From: JAITWN01 sp964437335
GTDB taxonomy: Bacteria > Pseudomonadota > Gammaproteobacteria > SZUA-140
Assembly (NCBI GenBank): GCA_964437335.1
Contig: CAYTGL010000012.1
Span: forward strand, 11,207 to 75,206
Direction of reading: 5' to 3'
Length of the DNA stretch: 64,000 nucleotides
In this document: positions 16,406-24,536 of the stretch, in pieces
How positions within the stretch are numbered: position 1 is the first letter of the stretch
How the letters are laid out: each line of letters begins with the position of its first letter
Position numbers and translations under genes: made by a program
The notes under the pieces: model-generated
What the model saw: only the letters and a program-made list of their open reading frames with translations
What the model was told of the DNA's origin: nothing
Database searches by the model: none

Positions 16406-17593
16406 TCAGTGGGACATCGGTCCGGGCGGACCCTGGGGCATCGGCGGGGGATCGCCCATCGCGATCTCGTGCGCCTGCACCGGCATGCCCGGGAAGAACA
16501 CCTTCTGCACTCCGTAGACGATGACGCGGTCGCCGGCCTGCAGTCCGGACTCGACGACGCGCAGACCGTCGATGATGCGCCCGAGCCGGACGTCCTTGCG
16601 CATCGCGGTCCCCTCGGGGCCGACGACGTAGACGTATTTGCGATCCTGATCGGTCAGCACCGCCTTGCCGTCGATCAGCATCGCCTCGAACGGATCGCCG
16701 GCGAGCAGTTGTACGCGCGCGAACAAGCCCGGCGTCAGTATGCGGTCCTTGTTCGGCAGTTTCGCGCGGGCGCGGATCGTGCCGGTCGCCGGATCGACAC
16801 GGTTGTCGACGAAGTCGAGCTCCCCCTCGTGCGGGTAACCGGACTCGCCGGCAAGGCCGACCCGCACCGGGTAGCGCGCCTCGCGGCCGCCGGTGCGCTG
16901 GCCGTCGCGGCCCATCGCCTTGTAGCGCAGGTAGGTCTGCTCGTCGCCCTCGAAGTAGACGTAGACCGGGTCGAGCGAGACGATCGTCGTCAGCAGCGTC
17001 GCGCCCGGGTCGGCGGAGACGAGGTTGCCGGCGGTGACCAGCGCGCGCCCGGCGCGTCCCGCTATCGGCGCGCGCACCTCGGTGAATGCGAAGTTCAGCG
17101 CCGCGATGTCGGCGGCAGCCTCCGCCGCGCCGATGTTGGCCTCGGCCTGATCGAGCGCGGTCTTGCGCTGATCGAATTCCTCGCGCGAGATCATGCGGGC
17201 CTCGAAAAGCTTGCTGGCGCGTTCGAGATCGGAGGACGCAAGCGCCCTCTGCGCGCGGGCGCTCTCGAGCTCGGCCTTCGCGCGCGCGACTTCGGCGCGA
17301 TAGCTGCGCTGGTCGATGACGAACAGCACATCGTTCTTCGCGACCTCTCTGCCCTCGACGTAGTTGACGCGTTCGATATGGCCGCTGACGCGCGGCCGCA
17401 GCTCGACGAACTCGACCGCCTCGACGCGGCCGGTGAAGTCATCCCACTGGTTGACCTGTTTGACCAGCACCGGCGCGACGCTGACGTCGGGCGGCGGCGG
17501 CATCTGCGGCTCGTTCGCGGCCTCGCCGCTGCATCCGGAAAGCGCGACGATTACGGCGGCGCCGATGACTGCGAATACATGTTTGGAGTTCAC
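16406..17593 (-). CDS. RND efflux periplasmic adaptor lipoprotein (MexE/AcrA-like)
   Basis: A 395-residue membrane-fusion protein. A lipobox (ALSG-C21) anchors it to the inner membrane. The biotinyl-lipoyl half-motif (RVSGHIERVNYVEGREVAKND) is followed by a long coiled-coil hairpin (about residues 95-165, with ELESARAQRALASSDLERA) and a second lipoyl half (FTEVRAPIAGRAGRALV). Beta-barrel and membrane-proximal domains complete it, and it ends in a Pro/Met-rich tail. It joins the RND permease to an outer-membrane channel. It is first in the operon, with the permease 17 bp downstream. The C-terminal YGVQKVFFPGMPV is typical of MexE-like members. Confidence 0.9.
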   Translation of the reverse strand: MNSKHVFAVIGAAVIVALSGCSGEAANEPQMPPPPDVSVAPVLVKQVNQWDDFTGRVEAVEFVELRPRVSGHIERVNYVEGREVAKNDVLFVIDQRSYRAEVARAKAELESARAQRALASSDLERASKLFEARMISREEFDQRKTALDQAEANIGAAEAAADIAALNFAFTEVRAPIAGRAGRALVTAGNLVSADPGATLLTTIVSLDPVYVYFEGDEQTYLRYKAMGRDGQRTGGREARYPVRVGLAGESGYPHEGELDFVDNRVDPATGTIRARAKLPNKDRILTPGLFARVQLLAGDPFEAMLIDGKAVLTDQDRKYVYVVGPEGTAMRKDVRLGRIIDGLRVVESGLQAGDRVIVYGVQKVFFPGMPVQAHEIAMGDPPPMPQGPPGPMSH

Positions 17594-17786
17594 GACGTTT
17601 CCTCGATCACACCGGAGGCGGTTCAGGCGGCGGGGCGCGCGCTTCGACCCCCGAAATGGACAGACCGCAAATCATAGGACCAAGCCGCCCGCCCGTCCAG
17701 TGAAGATTCGGATCGCCTGTGGGATAATCGATCAACTGGTTCGCCGCCGGATATCTGCGGCGTTTCCGCGCGACGAGAGAAAAACC

Positions 17787-17834
17787 ATGAAATACTTGTG
17801 CCTGAATTTGCAACGACGAGGAGTGACTCCATGA
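17787..17834 (+). CDS. Putative 15-codon upstream ORF (leader peptide)
   Basis: ATG at 17787 encodes MKYLCLNLQRRGVTP and stops at 17834, where its TGA overlaps the ATG of the DUF1428 gene (ATGA). GAGAGA lies about 6 bases upstream. The peptide start MKYLCL resembles that of YCII-family proteins, so it may be a decayed gene start or a coupling leader. Too short for a firm call. Confidence 0.3.
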   Translation: MKYLCLNLQRRGVTP

Positions 17835-18184
17835 AATATGTCGATGGATTCGTTTTGCCGGTCCCGAAGAAGAACCTGGCCGCCTACCGCCGGATCGCGC
17901 GCAAGGCGGGGAAGATCTGGCGCGAGCACGGCGCCCTCGAATACCGGGAATGCGCCGGCGAGGATCTCAACATCAAGTTCGGATTGCCGTTCCCGCGCCT
18001 CGTCAGGCCGAAGGCCGGCGAGACGGTCGTGTTTTCGTGGATCGTGTTCAAGTCGCGCGCGCATCGCGACCGGGTCAACGCCAGGGTCATGAAGGATCCG
18101 CGCCTGGACATGGTCCCCGGTGCGATGCCGTTCGACTTCAAGCGCATGTCGTACGGTGGGTTCGAGGTGTTCGTCGATCTCTGA
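17831..18184 (+). CDS. DUF1428 family protein
   Basis: A 117-residue cytosolic protein recognised as DUF1428 (dimeric ferredoxin-like fold) from MKYVDGFVLPVPKKNLAAYR and the C-terminal MPFDFKRMSYGGFEVF motif. Length equals the family norm. Activity is unknown. A GAGGAG site ends 9 bases before the ATG. The start overlaps the stop of a 15-codon ORF. It is divergent from the RND adaptor gene across about 240 bp. Confidence 0.88.
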   Translation: MKYVDGFVLPVPKKNLAAYRRIARKAGKIWREHGALEYRECAGEDLNIKFGLPFPRLVRPKAGETVVFSWIVFKSRAHRDRVNARVMKDPRLDMVPGAMPFDFKRMSYGGFEVFVDL

Positions 18185-18216
18185 TGGCCGTCGGATTGCG
18201 CTGTTATGACGATGTG

Positions 18217-18993
18217 ATGAAACCGGTCATCGCCTGTCTGCTGTCGTTGCTCGCGTGCGGTATCGCGGCGGCGCACGCGGCGGTTGCGTTGACGCCGGAG
18301 CAGGCCCGCGGGATCGGCGACAGGATCTGGCATAACGAAGGGCTCGGCAAGGTCGAGAATCTCGCGGTGTGGAACCGGGGCGAGGATTTTCCGTCGTTCG
18401 GGATCGGACATTTCATCTGGTATCCGGCCGGCGCCGGCGGGCCGTTTCAGGAGAGCTTCCCGCAACTGCTCGCGCATCTGAAGCAGACCGTGGCGCTGCC
18501 GGCCTGGCTCGAACGCGCCGAGGGCGCGCCGTGGCGCAGCCGGGATGAATTCTACGCCCGCATCGACAGCCGCGAGATGAACGAGTTGCGCGCGCTGCTG
18601 CGCGATACGATTCCGCAGCAGGTCGAGTTCATCGTGCGGCGCATGGACGCGGCGCTGCCGAAGATGCTCGACGCGGTCCCGGACCCGGCGCGGCGCACGC
18701 ACGTCGAACGGCAGTACCGGCGCGTCGCGGCGGCGCCGAACGGCCTCTACGCGCTGATCGATTACGTCAATTTCAAGGGCGAGGGCACGTCGCCGGACGA
18801 ACGCTATAAAGGAGAGGGTTGGGGCCTGCTGCAAGTGCTCGAGCAGATGCGCGACGACGGCCGGGACGCGCTGCCGGAGTTCGTCCGCGCCGCCGACCAT
18901 GTCCTGACCCGCCGCGTCGCGAACGCCGACCGCGACGAGTCCCGCTGGCTGCCCGGCTGGCGCAACCGCCTGCGGACCTATCTCGACGAATAG
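18217..18993 (+). CDS. Conserved periplasmic protein of unknown function
   Basis: A 258-residue protein with a Sec signal peptide (MKPVIACLLSLLACGIAAAHA, cleaved near residue 21). The mature part is helical with conserved-looking aromatic blocks: IGDRIWHNEGLGKVENLAVWN, FPSFGIGHFIWYP, ALIDYVNFKGEGT and a C-terminal WLPGWRNRLRTY. The GIGH and NFKGEG blocks look like an active-site cleft, but I do not recognise a family. An alternative ATG at 18184 overlaps the DUF1428 stop (TGATG) and would add 11 residues, including two Asp, to the signal n-region. Likely co-transcribed with DUF1428. Confidence 0.65.
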   Translation: MKPVIACLLSLLACGIAAAHAAVALTPEQARGIGDRIWHNEGLGKVENLAVWNRGEDFPSFGIGHFIWYPAGAGGPFQESFPQLLAHLKQTVALPAWLERAEGAPWRSRDEFYARIDSREMNELRALLRDTIPQQVEFIVRRMDAALPKMLDAVPDPARRTHVERQYRRVAAAPNGLYALIDYVNFKGEGTSPDERYKGEGWGLLQVLEQMRDDGRDALPEFVRAADHVLTRRVANADRDESRWLPGWRNRLRTYLDE

Positions 18994-19033
18994 ACGCGAT
19001 CCGCCCGCTGAACACGATCCGCGACCCGCCTGC

Positions 19034-19039
19034 TAGAAT
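19034..19039 (+). promoter_or_regulatory. Possible -10 element giving a leaderless transcript
   Basis: TAGAAT ends 6 bases before the ATG of the Na/Pi cotransporter gene (19046), which has no Shine-Dalgarno. If used, transcription starts at or next to the start codon. No good -35 is visible. Confidence 0.3.
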
Positions 19040-19045
19040 CCGCTC

Positions 19046-20686
19046 ATGACCTGGTCGATGACTATCACCTTCCTCGGCGGCGTCGGGCTGTTCCTGCTCG
19101 GCATGAAGCTGATGACCGACGGACTCAAGGTCGCCGCGGGGAACGCGCTGCGCGAGATCCTCGCGCGCGGGACCGCGACGACAGGACGCGGGATCCTGTC
19201 GGGCATCGTCATCACCGCGATCGTGCAGTCGTCGACCGCGGTGACCATCGCGACGATCGGCTTCGTCAACGCGGGCATGATGACGCTGTTCCAGTCGGTC
19301 GGCGTCATCATCGGCAGCAACGTCGGCACGACCGGGACGAGCTGGCTCGTCGCGCTGATCGGCTTCAACGTCAATATCCAGGCCCTCGCGATGCCGGCGA
19401 TCGCGCTCGGCATGGCGCTGCGCGTCACCGGCGGTCGCTCGCGGCGCGGCGCGCTCGGCGAGGCGCTGACCGGCTTCGGCGTCTTTTTCCTCGGCATCGA
19501 CGTGCTGCGCGATGCGTTCGGCGACATCGGCGACCGCTTCGATTTCGCGCGCTTCGCCGGCGACGACGTCGGCAGCCTGCTGATTTTTTTATCGATCGGC
19601 ATCGTCATGACGGTGCTGATGAACTCCTCGAGCGCGGCGCTCGCGGTGATCCTGACCGCGACCGGCGCCGGCGTGATCCCGCTGAACGCCGCCGCGGCGA
19701 TGGTGATCGGCGCGAATATCGGCACGACGTCGACGGCGCTGTTCTCGGTGATCGGCGCGACGCCGAACGCGAAGCGGGCGGCGATGGCAATGATGTTCTT
19801 CGCATTGGTGGCCGGCATCATCGCGTTCGTCGCGCTGCCGCTGCTGCTGGCGGCCAGCAAGGGGATCGCGGGCCTGCTCGGGCTCGATCCGCAACCGGCG
19901 ATCGTGCTCGCGATCTTCCATACGATGACGAAGCTGACCGGCATGGCGATCGTTTGGCCGCTGACGCCATGGCTGGTCCGCCGGCTCGAACGGAGGTTCG
20001 TGACCGCCGAGGAGGACAAGGGCCGGCCGCGCCATCTCGATCGCAACGTCGCCGGCACGCCGGCGCTGGCGCTCGAGGCGCTCGGGCTCGAACTGGCGCG
20101 CATCGGGGAGATCGCGCGCGGCGCCGCCGCGGCCGCGATCAGCGCCGACGGTCCGCTCGGTGCGTCCCTCGAGCAGGACGAGGCGGCGATCGACCGCCTC
20201 GTGTTCGCGGTCGGCGAGTTCGCCGGCGAGGCGAATCGCAGCGCCGATCTCCCCGAGGCGGTTGCCCATGCGTTTGCCGACGGGGTTCGCATCACGCAGT
20301 ATTACGACGACATGGTCGAGCGCGCGCTCGCGATCGACCGCGGCGGCCGGGAGGAGATCCGGGACGAGGCGCTTGCGGAGAGCGTCAACGACTATCGCCG
20401 CCGGGCGGCCGGACTGATCGGCGCGACCGACGCGGCGCTCGAGGATTTCGATGCGAAACGGCTGCAGGAGGTTCATCAGCAGAGCGAGGCCGCCTACCAG
20501 GAGGTCAAGCAGAGTCTGATCCAGGCGGGTGCCGCGGGGCGCATTCCGGTCCGCCACATGGTTTCCAGGCTCGATGAGTTGTCGAATATCCGCAGGGTCC
20601 TCGACCAGGCCGTCAAGGCCGCCCGCTACACCGACGGGTTTTACAAAGTTATGGGCCGCAGCCGGGGACCGGATCTGGTAAAATAG
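19046..20686 (+). CDS. Na+/phosphate cotransporter-family protein (PF02690) with PhoU-like C-terminus
   Basis: A 546-residue membrane protein. Two inverted halves of a Na/Pi cotransporter fold are visible: the first carries GIVITAIVQSSTAVTIATIG and GSNVGTTGTSW, the second carries VMTVLMNSSSAALAVIL and GANIGTTSTALF. Paired QSS/NSS and GTT motifs form the Na+ and phosphate sites. About eight to ten membrane segments end near residue 300. Residues about 340-540 are a helical PhoU-like cytosolic domain. The role is phosphate import or export (E. coli YjbB exports). No Shine-Dalgarno; see the adjacent -10 element. Confidence 0.87.
   Translation: MTWSMTITFLGGVGLFLLGMKLMTDGLKVAAGNALREILARGTATTGRGILSGIVITAIVQSSTAVTIATIGFVNAGMMTLFQSVGVIIGSNVGTTGTSWLVALIGFNVNIQALAMPAIALGMALRVTGGRSRRGALGEALTGFGVFFLGIDVLRDAFGDIGDRFDFARFAGDDVGSLLIFLSIGIVMTVLMNSSSAALAVILTATGAGVIPLNAAAAMVIGANIGTTSTALFSVIGATPNAKRAAMAMMFFALVAGIIAFVALPLLLAASKGIAGLLGLDPQPAIVLAIFHTMTKLTGMAIVWPLTPWLVRRLERRFVTAEEDKGRPRHLDRNVAGTPALALEALGLELARIGEIARGAAAAAISADGPLGASLEQDEAAIDRLVFAVGEFAGEANRSADLPEAVAHAFADGVRITQYYDDMVERALAIDRGGREEIRDEALAESVNDYRRRAAGLIGATDAALEDFDAKRLQEVHQQSEAAYQEVKQSLIQAGAAGRIPVRHMVSRLDELSNIRRVLDQAVKAARYTDGFYKVMGRSRGPDLVK
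20679..20684 (+). promoter_or_regulatory. Candidate -10 element within the cotransporter 3' end
   Basis: TAAAAT overlaps the stop codon of the cotransporter gene. Transcription from it would start near 20691 and give a leader containing AGGAGG for the GTG start at 20713. No clear -35 is seen. Confidence 0.3.
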
Positions 20687-20712
20687 CCGGCATGAGCGAG
20701 GAGGGAGAGATC

Positions 20713-21018
20713 GTGTCCGACGACCCGGCGGAAGCCACTTTTGACGAGGCGGCATGGCGCGCCGTCGATCTCGGGAATCATCTGGCCCAGGTCGATGAAG
20801 AGGCCGACGTCTGGGACATCGCGGACGGCCTGCTCGCCGGTGCGATCCAGTACTGGCTGTATTCCCGGGAACCCTGCGACAATCCGCGCTGCGAGGACTG
20901 CGCCGCGTTCAGCACCGCCGAGCAGCGGCTCGCCGCGTTGCAGCGTCTGGTGCGCCAGTATGCGGAGGAAAGCGAATACTATCACTCGCAGAACGACGCC
21001 AATGTCGGGCGGGCCTGA
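20713..21018 (+). CDS. Small acidic hypothetical protein with Cys cluster
   Basis: A protein of 101 residues from GTG 20713, or 108 from ATG 20692. The GTG is preferred because AGGAGGGAG lies at the right distance, whereas the ATG has no ribosome site. It is acidic and helical, with a C-x4-C-x2-C cluster (PCDNPRCEDC) in the middle that could bind a metal. Flanking helices contain WDIADGLLAGAIQYWLY and AEQRLAALQRLVRQYAEESEYY. No known family is recognised. It immediately follows the Na/Pi cotransporter gene and may be co-transcribed with it. Confidence 0.6.
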   Translation: MSDDPAEATFDEAAWRAVDLGNHLAQVDEEADVWDIADGLLAGAIQYWLYSREPCDNPRCEDCAAFSTAEQRLAALQRLVRQYAEESEYYHSQNDANVGRA

Positions 21019-21026
21019 CCCGTTGC

Positions 21027-21428
21027 TCAGTCATCGCTGTCGTCGCTCCAGTCTTCGTCGCTGACCGGTTCGAATTCCACGCCGGTCTCCGCAGGGAGAT
21101 CATCCGCGTTCTTCATGTAGTGCCTGTCATTGACCGCCTTCTGCCTGCGGCCTGTCGGCACCGCAACCGGCTCGATGCGGAACTTGAAGCTGCGCCGCGC
21201 CTTCGCATACGCATTCTTGAGATCCTGTACCAGGCCGGCCTCGTCGTTGCGCAGTTCGCGCAACTTCGGCTCGACGATACCGCGATTGTAGGTCAGGATT
21301 TCATTTCGCTTCAGATTGAATAGGTACAGCGTTTCCGGATTGCCGGTTTCGAGCCGCTGATCGACGACGACCGGCGTGCTTTTGTCTCCGGCTTCCAGGT
21401 ATCCGCACCATATGAAATTCTTGGGCAT
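21027..21428 (-). CDS. Conserved hypothetical protein with acidic tail
   Basis: A 133-residue protein starting MPKNFIWCGYLEAGDKSTPVV. The first half is predicted beta-rich (VVVDQRLETGNPETLYLFNLKRNEI). A basic helix (LKNAYAKARRSFKFRIEP) and a strongly acidic C-terminus (EFEPVSDEDWSDDSDD) follow, an arrangement seen in nucleic-acid- or ribosome-associated small proteins, but that is only a resemblance. The ATG at 21428 is preferred to a far upstream in-frame start because the conserved-looking sequence begins there. It converges with the Cys-cluster gene, 8 bp away. Confidence 0.55.
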   Translation of the reverse strand: MPKNFIWCGYLEAGDKSTPVVVDQRLETGNPETLYLFNLKRNEILTYNRGIVEPKLRELRNDEAGLVQDLKNAYAKARRSFKFRIEPVAVPTGRRQKAVNDRHYMKNADDLPAETGVEFEPVSDEDWSDDSDD

Positions 21429-21683
21429 GGCTGCACTTGCTCTGACAAAGGGATAGTCGACCAACACACTTGGCGGCAAATATATTTCGGGTCCCGATGA
21501 AATTGCAATAGGCCCCGATTCCCGCCAACAGCTTGCGCGGGCCGCCGCCCGGTGATATCCGGTGTAAAATGGCGGCGACAGCGATTCAGCTTCAGACAGC
21601 GGAGGTGGCGGGATGGTTCGTTGCGGGACTTCCCTGAGGAATGTACTGTTAATTTGCCGGCGGTCAGCAGGGGCCGCTATCCG

Positions 21684-22124
21684 GTGAGGCCGCAAACTCC
21701 CCTCGTCGCGGTCGATATCGTCATCGAGTACGGCGCCGGGCCACGGATCGTGCTGATCGAGCGGCGCAATCCGCCCCGTGGCTGGGCCCTGCCGGGTGGA
21801 TTCGTCGATATCGGCGAGACCGTCGAAGCGGCCGCGGTGCGCGAGGCCCGCGAAGAGACCGGGCTCGAAGTGGCGCTCACCTGCCTGCTTGGCTGTTATT
21901 CAGATCCGGACCGGGACCCGCGCGGGCATACGGCCAGTCTCGTATATGTCGCCTCAGGCCGCGGCGAGCCGCAGGCCCGCGACGATGCCCGGCAGGTGCG
22001 CCTGGCCGATCCCGAAGATCCGGGCGTGGCGCTCGTGTTCGACCATCCGCGTATCCTGGACGACTATCGCCGTTATCTCGCGACCGGTCGCGCGCCGGGC
22101 TGGCATCCGCAAGCCCCGGTGTGA
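21684..22124 (+). CDS. NUDIX hydrolase (ADP-ribose pyrophosphatase-like)
   Basis: A protein of 146 residues from a GTG start at 21684 (MRPQTPLVAVDIVIEY). The NUDIX box runs from Gly residue 39: G, FVDIG, E, TVEAAAV, then REAREETGL (residues 53-61), a perfect match. The preceding NPPRGWALPGG is typical of ADP-ribose or GDP-mannose pyrophosphatases. An in-frame ATG at 21552 would add 44 low-complexity Arg-rich residues and is disfavoured. A TAAAAT hexamer at 21565-21570 could be its -10. Confidence 0.8.
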   Translation: MRPQTPLVAVDIVIEYGAGPRIVLIERRNPPRGWALPGGFVDIGETVEAAAVREAREETGLEVALTCLLGCYSDPDRDPRGHTASLVYVASGRGEPQARDDARQVRLADPEDPGVALVFDHPRILDDYRRYLATGRAPGWHPQAPV

Positions 22125-22219
22125 CATGGTCATGGCAGGCGCGGCCCTGGCTGTTCGAAAGGCGCGAAATTTGCTAATAAATGCAATTGAAACGGCTACT
22201 AACGAGGGGCAGCGGAAAG

Positions 22220-22843
22220 ATGAGCCTGCGGCGGGATGACAGGGTCACAGGCTGGCGCCGGCGGATGCTGGCAGCGGTGGTCGCCCTGCTGGCCGTGGCC
22301 TGCGCCGAGGCTGGCAGCGACAATGGCGCCGGTAGTAACGGCAGCGTCAATGGCGCCGCCGTTGCCTGGATCCTGATCGACAGCCAGAAGCGGACGCTGA
22401 CGGTGATGGAGGATCAGGGGCGAGCGCTGCAGGTCTTCGAGAACGTGGCCTTCGGGCGGGGCGGCGTCGCGCCGTTTCGGCGCTCCGGCGATGGCAAGAC
22501 GCCGACCGGGGAGTTCTATGTCGCGTGGATCAACCCGGACAGCCAATTCCACCTGTTTTTCGGCCTGGACTACCCGAGTCCGGCCCATGCCGAGGAGGCC
22601 TATCGCCAGCGGGTCATCGATGTGGATACCTATGTGACGATCCGCGAGGCTCACTACCGCCGCCGGCTCCCGCCGCAGGATACCGCGCTCGGCGGCAATA
22701 TCGGGATCCATGGCGTCGGGGTGAACGACCCCAATATTCACCGCTTGTTCAACTGGACGATGGGCTGCGTCGCGCTGACCGATCAGCAGATCGAGCAACT
22801 GGCTACGTGGGTGACTCTTGGCATGCGGGTCGTGATTCGCTGA
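22220..22843 (+). CDS. L,D-transpeptidase (YkuD/YafK-type murein enzyme)
   Basis: A 207-residue envelope protein. Residues 1-30 are an export signal (RRRMLAAVVALLAVAC); Cys28 might be lipidated, although the lipobox is atypical. The YkuD catalytic domain spans residues about 48-206. The key motif has H164-G165 and, 14 residues later, W179-T-M-G-C183-V-A-L with the nucleophilic Cys. The family forms 3-3 peptidoglycan crosslinks or attaches proteins to murein in the periplasm. The WTxGC variant is normal for this subfamily. The start at 22220 has GAGGGG about 14 bases upstream and GGAAAG closer; an upstream ATG at 22181 adds 13 residues. Confidence 0.83.
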   Translation: MSLRRDDRVTGWRRRMLAAVVALLAVACAEAGSDNGAGSNGSVNGAAVAWILIDSQKRTLTVMEDQGRALQVFENVAFGRGGVAPFRRSGDGKTPTGEFYVAWINPDSQFHLFFGLDYPSPAHAEEAYRQRVIDVDTYVTIREAHYRRRLPPQDTALGGNIGIHGVGVNDPNIHRLFNWTMGCVALTDQQIEQLATWVTLGMRVVIR

Positions 22844-22852
22844 CGTCCGTCG

Positions 22853-23677
22853 TCACGCAGACTGTCTTTTCTGCTCAGACTGCCAGGTGCCGTTGGCCAT
22901 CGTAACCTCGATGACCTCGGTTCCCTCGTACGCCGGAAGCGCCGGCTTCAATTGCTTCGTCTGGCGGGGGTGTGCCTGGCGATGCTTCCTCAGGATCTTC
23001 TCGCGCGCGAAATCATAGTCATCCTGCGTCAGGACCTCTTTCTCCAGCAGGCGGCGGTGTTCAACCAGCTCCGCGCCGAGTTTCTGGTAGGGCTTGCGCG
23101 GGTCATGCTTGTGGGCCGCCTGGATATGCTGGATCAGGGTGCGCAGGAAGGTCGTGAACTCGCCGCGCGCCGGCGAGTTGTTGACCATCTCGAGGAAGAC
23201 AACATCGCCGCTGACGCTATGGAAGCGAACCAGGTGGCGTGAGCGCAGCATGAACACGCAGAGCGCGAGCAGCGTTGCGCATCCGAGCGCGATCGTGACC
23301 GGCAGCCAGGGTTGCGCATGCCACGGTATCGACGCGAAGCCGCTCAGCGCGACCATGAACAGGGTCGCCAGCGCCAGCCCGCCGGCGATGTACAGGGAAC
23401 GCCAGTCGATGATCGAGAGCAAGTGCGGCGTCGGATCGAGAAAGCCGAGGTCGATCCAGTAGCGTTTCGCCTTTTTCCATGGCTTCTTCTGGTGTACCGA
23501 GAGGAACCGGTCCTCAAAGACCGTGTAGTGGGCCGATTGCAACTGTTGATGACTGACCTGGAACAGTTCGAACATCTCGGAAGGGAGCGGGATCCTGCCG
23601 CTGGCCTCGGTGCCCAGATGGATCTCGTCGTCCGCTTGCTGGGAGTAACTGGCATCTGGTGGGGTTGCAACGTTCAT
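22853..23677 (-). CDS. Two-TM membrane protein with SHOCT-like C-terminus
   Basis: A 274-residue protein with two adjacent membrane helices (SLYIAGGLALATLFMVALSG and WLPVTIALGCATLLALCVF, about residues 105-150). It has a cytosolic N-terminal part containing a PSEMFELFQVSHQQL helix and a C-terminal part with LEKEVLTQDDYDFAREKIL, which resembles the SHOCT short domain. A PH-like stretch (LVRFHSVSGDVVFLEMVNNSP) follows the helices. ATG 23677 is preferred (GGAGG upstream); ATG 23728 adds 17 residues. It lies 119 bp downstream of the amidohydrolase gene on the same strand and may be the last gene of that transcript. Confidence 0.6.
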   Translation of the reverse strand: MNVATPPDASYSQQADDEIHLGTEASGRIPLPSEMFELFQVSHQQLQSAHYTVFEDRFLSVHQKKPWKKAKRYWIDLGFLDPTPHLLSIIDWRSLYIAGGLALATLFMVALSGFASIPWHAQPWLPVTIALGCATLLALCVFMLRSRHLVRFHSVSGDVVFLEMVNNSPARGEFTTFLRTLIQHIQAAHKHDPRKPYQKLGAELVEHRRLLEKEVLTQDDYDFAREKILRKHRQAHPRQTKQLKPALPAYEGTEVIEVTMANGTWQSEQKRQSA

Positions 23678-23796
23678 TTGTACCCGGCCTCCGCTGATGT
23701 CGATGTGACTGATGGATATTATCGACATGCGACGGAGTTAATCCGTGACCGAATTGACATTTCGGGGAGGGCGGGCTTTGCCGGTTCCTGCCGGGG

Positions 23797-24522
23797 TCAG
23801 CCCCCAGAGGGGGCTGCCGCGATTGTCCGCATCGCTTCGCGAAGGCCGGCGGCCAGCAGTGAGGGCAGGACGCGGGCAGTGGCGGGCCGGATCAGCAGGC
23901 GCTGGTTGAGTTCGAGCTCGACGCCGGCGTAGACAGCCGGCCTGAAGCGGGTGCGCAGGTAGCGGGTCAGGCCGTCGCTGACGCCGCGATACGGGTAGTT
24001 TCGGCGCACGATGAAATCGCATTCGCGTTCGAGCGCCTGTTGCCAGGCTCGGCATGAGCGGACTTCGAGCCGGCGCGCAGGATCGTAAAGCAGCGCGATG
24101 TCGGCGCGGCGCGTGACGCCTTCGAGCGTCGGCGTGAAGCTGTGCACGGCGACGTGCAGCACGCGCCGCCCGGCCGCGATCTGCCCGGAGATACGGTCCT
24201 CGACGCGGTTGCGATGCGGCAGATAGTGACGCGCGAGGATCCGTTGTTTGTCCGCCGGCGGCAGCGCCCGCGTGATTTCCGAGTAAAGCGCGGGATGATG
24301 CGGCGAGCGGTTGAGATCGATCAGCAAACGCGAGGTGTCTGCATATAACAATGGCGTGCCGAGCCGTCGCGCGAGGGCGCGGGCGCAGGCCAGCGCCCCG
24401 ATGTCATAACCGCGGTGGCTGTTCAGGCTGGCCTGCTGTCCTCGAAACAGCGTGCGCCAGGGCGCCGGTATCCGGTTGCCGGCGTGTTCACAGCTCAGTA
24501 CCAGCGCAACCGGATCCGCCAT
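23797..24522 (-). CDS. N-formylglutamate amidohydrolase family enzyme
   Basis: A 241-residue protein of the N-formylglutamate amidohydrolase family, a zinc-dependent M14-like fold. Signatures are LVLSCEHAGNRIP near the N-terminus, DTSRLLIDLNRSPHHP and AVHSFTPTLEGVTRRADIALLYDP. The classical enzyme frees glutamate from formylglutamate in His breakdown, but no hut genes are present. In this operon it follows two ligase genes, so it more likely hydrolyses an N-acyl-glutamate or glutamyl-amide product. The start at 24522 lies 14 bp after the stop of the GCS2 gene, in the same transcript. Confidence 0.82.
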   Translation of the reverse strand: MADPVALVLSCEHAGNRIPAPWRTLFRGQQASLNSHRGYDIGALACARALARRLGTPLLYADTSRLLIDLNRSPHHPALYSEITRALPPADKQRILARHYLPHRNRVEDRISGQIAAGRRVLHVAVHSFTPTLEGVTRRADIALLYDPARRLEVRSCRAWQQALERECDFIVRRNYPYRGVSDGLTRYLRTRFRPAVYAGVELELNQRLLIRPATARVLPSLLAAGLREAMRTIAAAPSGG

Positions 24523-24536
24523 CGACAGGGTCCGGT

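Noticed and set aside
22706..22770. L,D-transpeptidase with a damaged SHGC motif
   Set aside because: The WTxGC form is a normal variant in YafK-like members, with the catalytic His and Cys both present.
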